64,000 nucleotides of DNA, taken from positions 36,170,328 through 36,234,327 of the forward strand of contig NC_068340.1 of assembly GCF_014633365.1 (NCBI RefSeq), written 5' to 3'. The notes beneath the pieces are model-generated. The model saw only the letters and a program-made list of their open reading frames with translations, did not search any database and was not told the DNA's origin. Of this stretch, positions 25,701 through 34,700 are shown piece after piece. Position numbers and translations under genes: made by a program. The DNA comes from Diospyros lotus. Its lineage: Eukaryota; Streptophyta; Magnoliopsida; Ericales; Ebenaceae. Numbering within the stretch: the first letter of the stretch is position 1; every line of letters begins with the position of its first letter.

Positions 25701-28700
25701 ATTAGAGATCTTCGAATATTCTTAATGCTATCCAAAAGCTCTGTGTAAACCTGTGCCATTGAAACTCAGAAAGTATGCTTTGTGGTATCATCTTGAGAAC
25801 CTCCATGTCATGAACCTTGGAGATGAGCTAGGGTATGAAAGGAAGATCGAGAATGATAAGAGAATAATTTGGGGAAGAGATCAGTTGAGAGGGAGAAATC
25901 AGCAAGAAGATAAGGGAGGATGATGCAGTCACCAATCAAGACCGGGCGCAAGTTCGACCCTACCAAACCGGAACAGTATCACCGAAATAGTAGTGTCGAA
26001 ACAATATTTTAATACTTTTTAAGTTTTAGAATTCTACTTGATTTAGGATTCTACTTCATATTTCTACTTGATTTAGGATTCTACTTCATAATTCTACTTG
26101 ATTTAGGATTCTACTTCATGTTTGATTAGGGTTTTATTTTTATTAGGATTATAGTTGACTTTTACTTAGGATTTATTTCTATTATGATTTTAGTTGGATT
26201 TTGTTTACAAATATTAGATAGATTTGGATTGGCCAAATACTATAAATATGTCTAGGATCTAGATTTTGTAATCAAGTTTTTCTCAATCAAATTTTAGCAA
26301 CTTATTTGGGTTTTCTTAGCAAAATAGTCTTGTTTTGCTTCTTCTTGAAAGCCAAGATTTGGTCATTGAAGTTTGTTCTTTCAAGGGTTTATTTTGGTGT
26401 GTTTTTTTCACACACGCGCTACACGTTGCGTCATGTGGTATCGAAGCGGTTCATCAACCAATCAAATGGCCAATCTTGACGGTAACGATAGCAACCAGCC
26501 TCATGACGGTGATCGGGGGTTGCTCGCGATTTGGAGAGTAATCGAAGAACAACGAGAAATAACTCATACAATGCAACAACAATTGGAGCGAATCCGCAAC
26601 CAATTGGGCGTTTTACAACGAGTTAAGGATAATCGGAATTGAACTAAGGGCGTGAATCAAGCTGGCTACATTAAACCGGGAAGACCATCCATTAATCTTG
26701 TCCTCATTAATCCTAGAAGACCAATGATGGATGATAGCGACGATGAGGATGATCGTGGTCGTATGATAGCCAACCCTAGTGGTAAAGGGGTTAGGAGGAA
26801 TGCGCAGCAACACAACCATTGGTGAAACGATGAGTATAAACTAAAGAATGGCTTTTCAATGAGTTTGGAGCTTGATTTCGAAGTTTATGTTGTCCCAGTA
26901 ACCTCAACGTTTGCAAACTCAAGTCTGATTTATGCTGCTAACATGACAGAAAATCCAAGGTTATTAACTCATACTGGGGTATTTTCCAATTCCGAGGGCT
27001 CAGGCATTGCTTCGCAACCCAATGATGGTGGCGTTTCTTCTGATCAATTTGCGACTGTAAAGGAGATGGAGGTCATGGTAGCAAATCCTTTTATAGTTTA
27101 TTCAAGCTCTGGCATGGTTGAATCGAAGGCAATAGGCACATATTTACCTTTGCGATTGCAAAAGCAAGATGATCACATGGGTCTCTTTGTGAATAGGGGT
27201 GTTGGATCTCCCAAGCTAGTAAACTCGGGTAGTGCAACTGCTTTTTGATATTAATCTGAAATTAAATTCCGAAACTAAGAATGCTGTAACAGTTGCTGCT
27301 ATAGCTGATCAAGTGCTTAGACCAGAGGAGGATTCAAGCATCAGTATTTTAAGTGATGGAGAGATTGCTGGTAGTCATGGAATAAGTCTTTATTCAAAAT
27401 AGTTGCAAAATAATGCTTCTTCAGGCAAGAAAAATCTACGAATGAATTCAAAAACTGATGAGGAGTCAAAATCAAGAAAGCTAATAAGAGGAGAAGGACC
27501 TGTGATAAGATCTACCAAATTAGAAAAGCGCTCAAGATGGAATGTTCAACATCCTCAATCTAACAAGAATAATACAGTGGAGGTAGAGGGCAAGAAACAT
27601 GGCAATGGCTGGACCCATGCCAACGCAGATATGGCTAAGAAGGGGAGGAATGTCTTTGCCCATGTTCCCTTAGCAGAAAAGTTCAAGCGGTTCAAGAAAA
27701 TGTCAAGCAAAAGTTGCACAAATAAGAAGTACAAGGCGACAACTGACAAGCATTGGAAGCACAAGGTATTTGAGGTTAGAGGTGAAGTCATGATATTCTT
27801 GAAGAAGGAACGGATTCCAACAGGAAAGCAGAACAAGTTCAAGCCAAAGAAGTATGTTCTTTACAAGATTCCAAAGAAGACCAATGATAATGCTTTTGTT
27901 GTGGATTTGTCTAATCATATGGGTATTTCTAAACATTCAATGTGGCTAATCTCTTTTTGTACTTGCCGAACGTGGATTTGTCCTACTCAGATCAAAATTT
28001 GAGATCGAATTTTTTCTTAAGTGGAGGTGAATGATGCGGTCACCAATCAAGACCGGGCCCAATTCCGACCCGACCAAACCGGAATAGTATCACCGAAATA
28101 GTAGCGTCGGAACAATATTTTAATACTTTTTAAGTTTTAGAATTCTACTTGATTTAGGATTCTACTTCATGTTTCTACTTAATTTAGGATTCTGCTTCAT
28201 GATTTTATTTTATTTAGAATTCTACTTCATGTTTCTACTTGATTTAGGATTCTACTTTATGTTTGTTTAGGGTTTTATTTTTATTAGGATTCTAGTTGAC
28301 TTTTACTTATGATTTATTTCTATTATGATTTTAGTTGGATTTTGTTTACAAATATTAGATGGATTTGGATTAACCAAATACTATAAATATGTCGAGGATT
28401 TAGAGTTTGTAATCAAGTTTTTTTCAATCAAATTTCAGCAACCTATTTGGGTTTTCTTAGCAAAATAGTCTTGTTTTGCGTCTTCTTGAAAGCCAGGATT
28501 TGGCCATTGAAGTTTGTTCTTTCAAGGGTTTATTTTGGTGTGTTTTTTCACACACACGCTACACGCTGCGTCAGAGGAGATCACCGAGAGAGAGAGGGGG
28601 GGAATATTAGAGAGAAATAGAGTATTCAATTCATTTTCCACATGCATCCTACAGTTGAGGCAATATATATATATAGTCTCACTTAGCTACCAAACAAACC

Positions 28701-31700
28701 TCTCTAACCACCTAAGCTATAAGACAAAAAGGGAAAATAACAGAATAACAACACCCATGTGCTGTAACCGAATTACAAAAATATCCTCTAACTGTAATTG
28801 TAACTCAATTACAATTTTGCCCCTATAATACCCAAGGTCGTGACAATTCTCCCTCCTTGAAATGTTTCTTATCCCCAAGAAACTTATTACCACCTAGCCG
28901 TTGCTTCTTTATCCAATGCCCATCTTCACCTAGTGGTTACTTTTTCGCTTTTCCTTCTTTTTATCTTGTTTTTCCCTTTTCTTTTGCCTTCTCTTTTCTT
29001 TCTCCTCAGCAACAACATTATGTCTTGTTGCCACACCAATTTCAGCCATCCGCCTCTTCCTTAGTGCCGTTAAAAAATGGTTCCAAATGTGCTATCAGCC
29101 CTATAACCCCATTCTCTAATTGTTCTTGCTGCAATGTTACCTTTGCTTTGTCTTGTGTGCCCGGACATACATGTTAGATGTTCCAAGCAAGGTGCTCGGT
29201 GCAATCCTTTGTTCCTTCTCGTTAGACTCCTTATTTTGCTATTTCAGGAGATCAATGGCATCAGGAATCTCAGCACCAGTGGCAGTACTTGAGAAGTTGC
29301 CAACTGATTGAGTGTTATCCTCCACTTCCTCCTCCCTAATCTCTTCTTCCATGTACTCTTCAACTCTCTCCACAGCCAAAACCAAGGGAGCAGTATGTTT
29401 AAACCCTTCCATATCTTCATAAGGCCCTCCTCGAGTCTAAATACTTTTACTTGCTAGTAGCTAGAGTACACCAAGGATTTACTTTCAGCAAGGTTGTCCT
29501 TCTTCAGCTGCTCCACTTTAAGGAATTCCTCCTTGTTAAAAACTTCCTTGATAATTATCGAAGTGTTCTGCGAGGAAGTTGTAATGATACTTCTTCGTCA
29601 ATATCATTGCAAACTCTTGCAGCTTCTCGTGGAACATTCGACTGAATTCCTTGGTACTTTTCATGAATCCCATTTCTTGTTTCCTTGTCCCTTTAGCTGA
29701 TCTCCTTCTCAAAATTCTTTCCCCATGTTTGATGCTTCTGGTCAACTAAAAATGCAGCATTTTTTGCTGCCATTGAGGATCTAATTGTCTGACGTGGGCA
29801 CTGCTTCCCAAAACCTCCCGAGTAGGACATCCCACTAAAAATGCAACACTGTTCCACTGCAATTGAGGCTGCTCTGTTGTTTGAAAATTAACCACATCAG
29901 CCGAAAATAGCCTAAATGGATTAGAATTTACCTGACTAGCTTGCTGACGAAGTCCGGCTCACAAACTCCAATCCTCAGTGCTATGGCAACCGTCTATCAC
30001 CCCAGGCATCGAATTCACTCTCTGAAAATCAAACTTGATTCTGGTACAGGATAATTTGCACGTTATAACAACTTTGGTTGGCCTTCAAGAGTTACCTAGG
30101 GCTGTCAATTCTCTTGTCACGCCTGCTGCAATAATTCCTTATACTTACTGGAATCCTCGTCGAACTCGCCTTATCCAACCACTCAATTGCACCCCAAATT
30201 GTTAAAACTCAAATGTATTCCTTCCACCCGTCAGAGTTCCGCCAGATCGCCGAAATTCAATACTAGAATGGCCTGGGCAGCTCACCTCCCTTGTTGGACT
30301 GTGTTGTAACCAAAGGAATTCCCCGTAATTAAGACCTGATGGATGCAGTAATTTTATGAATTGGTTTATAAATTCGCCAAATCTGCTTCAGCCTTCCATT
30401 TTGAGCAGTAACGGCTCTATTAAATCTACAGAGAGTCGGCCAGCAATAACCCTCACAATAAGATTGGAAGCAACTGCCTATCCGCCGTCAATCACCTTCA
30501 TGCATCAGAATCTAACCACGAGAATCAATGGCCCAGAAAAATTGCTCACCCAATCACTGTCCGAGTAGTGTTGGAATCCTGCACCCGTCGTCCACTCCAG
30601 TTTGCAAATCCTCCTGGGTTGCTCGTCTTCAAGTCAGGTCCAGATTACTGGAGTCTTGGCCGCGATCCAATCCTCCTACTTCTCCTTTGCGTCTTCACTG
30701 GAAGTTGCTGCTTCTTGAATCGCCTTCAAGCGACAAACCAGGATTGTTGAAGTTTCGCCAAACCGACTTTGATCACCATCGTAGTTCGCGCTCGCCTCAC
30801 CCAGATCTCTTTCAAAGCCTTCTCAATCTGGCCAAACCGGCTTTGATTTAAGAATTCATTCCATTCAAGTCTTCTCAATCTGGGCTCGATTAAATCAAGC
30901 AAAAGAAGTCGACGGCCCCGAATTTGCTCTCGCCTGGTATATCCGAAATCTGATAACAATTGCGATGGATTCAAGAGGTTGCCCAGATTCACTTCTCACC
31001 GTCTGCGTTGGAATCGCCGACCTATCAAGCGTCAACACCAGCAACGCATCAGTCGAAAGCTTCACTGTCTGCCGACATCGCCAACTCTAGTGGATCTCCT
31101 GCACCAATTGTTTGCTCCAGTCACGACCCTCCTGGCTATCTGTGTCACCACCTTCAACGGACTCTCACACTAATCGCGAACGTTGTTTGTTTGCATCGCC
31201 TCAGGTTAGCTCACCTATTGACCCACTCCAATCGCAAATGCTCATCTGTTCGCGTTGCCTCCGATACTCTTTGAATTCGTTGGAATGATGCCCGACTTCT
31301 GAAACTGTCCTGTGCTTAGCTTTCAATTTCGTACCAAGAGTTGTTTTGTTCTCTCAGTTATGATTCGTCCTTTGATTCCTCGGAATTTGATCGGAATCGC
31401 TGCTTGCACTCACCTATCAAGAGCTGAGAACCCCCAATTTCGACCACCGTCGGGATGCAGTCATTCAACCAAATTGCTATGAGTTTGCTAGAATCACAGC
31501 CGAGGAAAGATTGGCTCTGATACCATTTGTCATGAACCTTGGAGATGAGCTAGGGTATGAAAGGAAGATCAAGAATGATAAGAGAAGAATTTGGGGAAGA
31601 GATTAGTTGAGAGGGAGAAATCAGCAAGAAGATAAGATCACTGAGAGAGAGAGAGCGAGGAGGGGGGGGGGGGAATATTAGAAATAAATAGAGTATTCAA

Positions 31701-34700
31701 TTCATTTTCCACATGCTTCTTCCTACAGCTGAGGCAATATATATATAGCGTCACTTAACTACCAAACAAAACTCTCTAACCACCTAAGCTACAAGACAAA
31801 AAGGGGAAATAACAGAATAATAACACCCATGTGCTGTAATCAAATTACAAAAATACCCCCTAACTGTAATTGTAACTCAATTACAGTTTTGCCCCTATAA
31901 TACCCAAGGTCGTGACACTCCACATTGCAATCTACTTTTAAATTATTTTTGAACCTCGCTTTAATTAAAGTCTGAAAGTCATTGTTAGAACTCAATTCTG
32001 ACAAGGGAAATTTTCTCGCAATTCAGTGGGAATTGATGATCCGAATGAGAGAATAGAAAGACAGAGGGAGAGAATTGAGAGGGAGAGAGAGATTGAGAGA
32101 ATTTTAGAGGGAAAACAGAATCAATTGTATTTCCATTCATGCCTCTAAGGGTTGCGGGACTTGGTTTATGTACCAAGCCTTGGCACCACATTTGAATTAC
32201 AATTACAATTTGAATTATTCTGTAACTACCTTCCATTCTTATTACAATAATACCCCAGCCTATAATACCTCAGCCTTCCCTCCCGATTAGTAACCAGCTT
32301 CTACTCCTGCCTTGGTATCCCAACTACTGGACCATGACAGTCACATTGACAAATCTTAAACTTTAGGTTTCTACTTGTTTCTGAATTTGGACTAGTAGCT
32401 TTAGAGGGTTCACCATTTCAAATTGTAAGACAATGCAGCAATGCTAGGTGATAGTGGTTCCTGCAACTAATCCGAAATAACCTTTCTATGACCAAGTCAG
32501 TTAAGATTCCCCTAATCAAACAAAGAGGTGTCTTAGGCTGTAGGTTTGGTAGACAGTGGATGGAGGAGGAGTTGTGAGTATGATGTCTCCCCATTCTTCC
32601 AGTGGGACGAAATTTTCTCATGGTCAACAGAAAGTCATTCATCTACCAGAGTCTCAATATGGTTTATTCTCTATTTTTAAGAGGGGTAGGGGAGTTCAAA
32701 GTTTGTTGTTTTCTCTCTCTAAAGGTTTGTGGATTTGTGATTTTTTGGTAAAGATTTATTGGTCAATTTGGAAGGTAGATGGGAAGTTATCTAAGTCGGC
32801 AACAAGGCAAGGCAGTTAGCTGTTTGGTCAAATAGTGAAGGCAGATTCTTGGGAGCTGTTTCCTTCTTTCAGTGCGTGGTTAGGTCCATAATTAGGTAGA
32901 CTCTGTTGGATCAATGTTGGTTCAACATTTGCAGGGTTTATAAAGCTGTTTGAGTTGCTGACTTGACTGACTGATTAACTGGGAAGTTGAAGTTACCTCC
33001 TCAAGAGTCTGGTATGTGTGATTTCTGGTTGAATTATATGAATGTGTATGGTGTTTCTTGGTTTGAAAATGATTGGTTCTTACCAGTGTGGGTGAAGATC
33101 CTGTTGATGCTTTGGAGCTAAAGTTTGCACTAATCAAAGATGGGGAGCCCCTAAGAGTTTTGATGTAGAACATGTGGTTTTTTCATTATCTATATCTTTT
33201 AATTTCAAGGAAGAGGCTCTCAGGATTAAATATTGAGGCTTTTCCAGAACGACAAGTTTTGTGCTGGAGTGGTTGGGATCGTTTGTTGGCTGTGTCCCTT
33301 TCTTAATGGAGGACACAGTTTGGGTTTCGGTGTTGAATGGTCATCATTTGTCAGTGTGAAAAGGTCTTTAGAGATAGAGAGGTTGCAGACCAGTGTGGTT
33401 TCTAGAATCCTGATTTGGAGCTGGGGTGTTGGGCTCCTTTTGCTGGCTTTCTCCCTTCCGTATTGAAGGAGAATACTGTTAATTTGTCAATCAAAGCTTC
33501 AGAGAAACACTCAAGTCAACTTCGTCCTTCAATCTTCAACTCTCTCTCTCTACACACACACACACACAATTTGTCGGAAGGCTTCAGCTTCAATTTGTCA
33601 TCATTTATTATCCTCAAGATGGAATCATATTCTTGTAGATTTGTGAGGTGGGCCAGGATGCCAGTGTCGTCATGGGCCAGGGGACTCCATTAAGTGAGGT
33701 TCACTAACCAGAGAAGCCCTCACACATGGAGGTCCATGCCCGTTCTTCTGCCCCCCTGATCCTCTCTGATAAACATATCAGAGCTAGGTGCACACTCCTG
33801 TGGGTGCTTTTGTTCTGGAGGATATTTATTGCCCTCAGTTGCTTTATCTCGCAACCTGTTCTGCTGCTTGCAGCAATTTCTGTTTCTCATACTCAATTCT
33901 TCAGATATTGTTCAAGATCCAGTAAGAGCCTTACCCAATTTCCCTTCATCCTGTTTCTCGCTTGCTACTTGCTGTTTCACAGTCCAAAGAATATATATGG
34001 AAGTTTCTTTTTTTATAGTTTAATGGATGTATGCTGAATTCATTTTTCTAAACAAATATTATTATTTATTAGATTCTGTTTTTGTGTCACTTCTTGAAAT
34101 TTGTTTGATGCTTTTACTCTGCATAGAGTTTTCTGTTTTTTATTCAATATTTTAATTAAGTTCTTTATTTATTTATTTTTTAAATTTGGTTTGTTAATGT
34201 AGGTTTAATTCTATTTTTATTTCTTGTTTAAACAATTTTCTTTAAATGTGTTTTTATGCCATGATGAAACTTACTTTTTATTTATTTTTTCTATCATTTA
34301 GTTGTTACTATAGCATGGTTATTTGTCATTCATGAATTTATAATTTTGCATTTACCTCTTTATAATCACAAATTGAAAATAATGGTGTATAAGTATTTTA
34401 TACACATTTTGAGTAAGTGTGTTATGTCTATGAGGTGCTCACCTGTGCCTTGCGCCTCCCACCTTGGCTTCAAACACTCTTTGTGCCTCACTGTACCTTG
34501 CCCCTTTGACAACTATGATCCTTTTGACACTTGGTTTCTATCAAAGTGGGCTTGAAGTTGTAGTTCTGGTATTTTCTTTTCTCCCTTGCTAAGTCTCTTT
34601 TTGCTTTGGTGCTTACACAGCCAAAAAACTAGATAAGTGCTCCTGTGCCTAGTTCTTAATTGAGAATGGCAGATGATTCTTCTTCCTCTTTGTACTTCTG

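Larger units (their letters stand above)
25921..28573 (+). mobile_element. Nested non-autonomous Gypsy-derived LTR element (element 2)
   Basis: 2653 bp inserted in the left LTR of element 3. LTRs 25921-26433 and 28032-28573 (TGATGC to GCGTCA) are flanked by a 5-bp duplication GAGGA (25916-25920 and 28574-28578). A primer site TGGTATCGAAGC (26436-26447) follows the 5' LTR, and a purine-rich AAGTGGAGGTGAA precedes the 3' LTR. Internal DNA is only 1.6 kb and has a gag-like start, an unrecognised middle and an integrase C-terminal-like end, with protease, RT and RNase H absent. It is younger than its host element because it interrupts it. Confidence 0.9.
25806..28845 (-). repeat. 3' LTR of element 3, split into 25806-25920 and 28579-28845
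   Basis: The two parts join to about 382 bp collinear with 31528-31917. Shared landmarks: GAACCTTGGAGATGAGCTAG at the left and CCCATGTGCTGTAA and AATACCCAAGGTCGTGACA at the right. The gap is exactly element 2 plus its duplicated GAGGA. Confidence 0.9.
25806..31917 (-). mobile_element. Minus-strand LTR retrotransposon (element 3), split by nested element 2
   Basis: LTRs at 25806-28845 (interrupted) and 31528-31917 run from TGTCATGAACC to GGTCGTGACA on the plus strand, with a perfect 5-bp target-site duplication CTCCA (25801-25805 and 31918-31922). Orientation comes from a tRNA-iMet primer site on the minus strand next to the right LTR and a purine tract AGGAGGGAGAAT next to the left LTR. The internal 2.7 kb (28846-31527) holds no recognisable RT, RNase H or integrase. 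Near the purine tract the minus strand reads KFLGDKKHF, the same pol-tail motif as in element 1, so it derives from a Gypsy element that lost most of pol. Antisense to the reticulon gene. Confidence 0.88.

Noticed and set aside
32556..33466. Open stretches rich in Trp and Phe that hinted at a LINE ORF1 or zinc-knuckle protein
   Set aside because: Stops interrupt every frame and no conserved motif could be aligned by eye.
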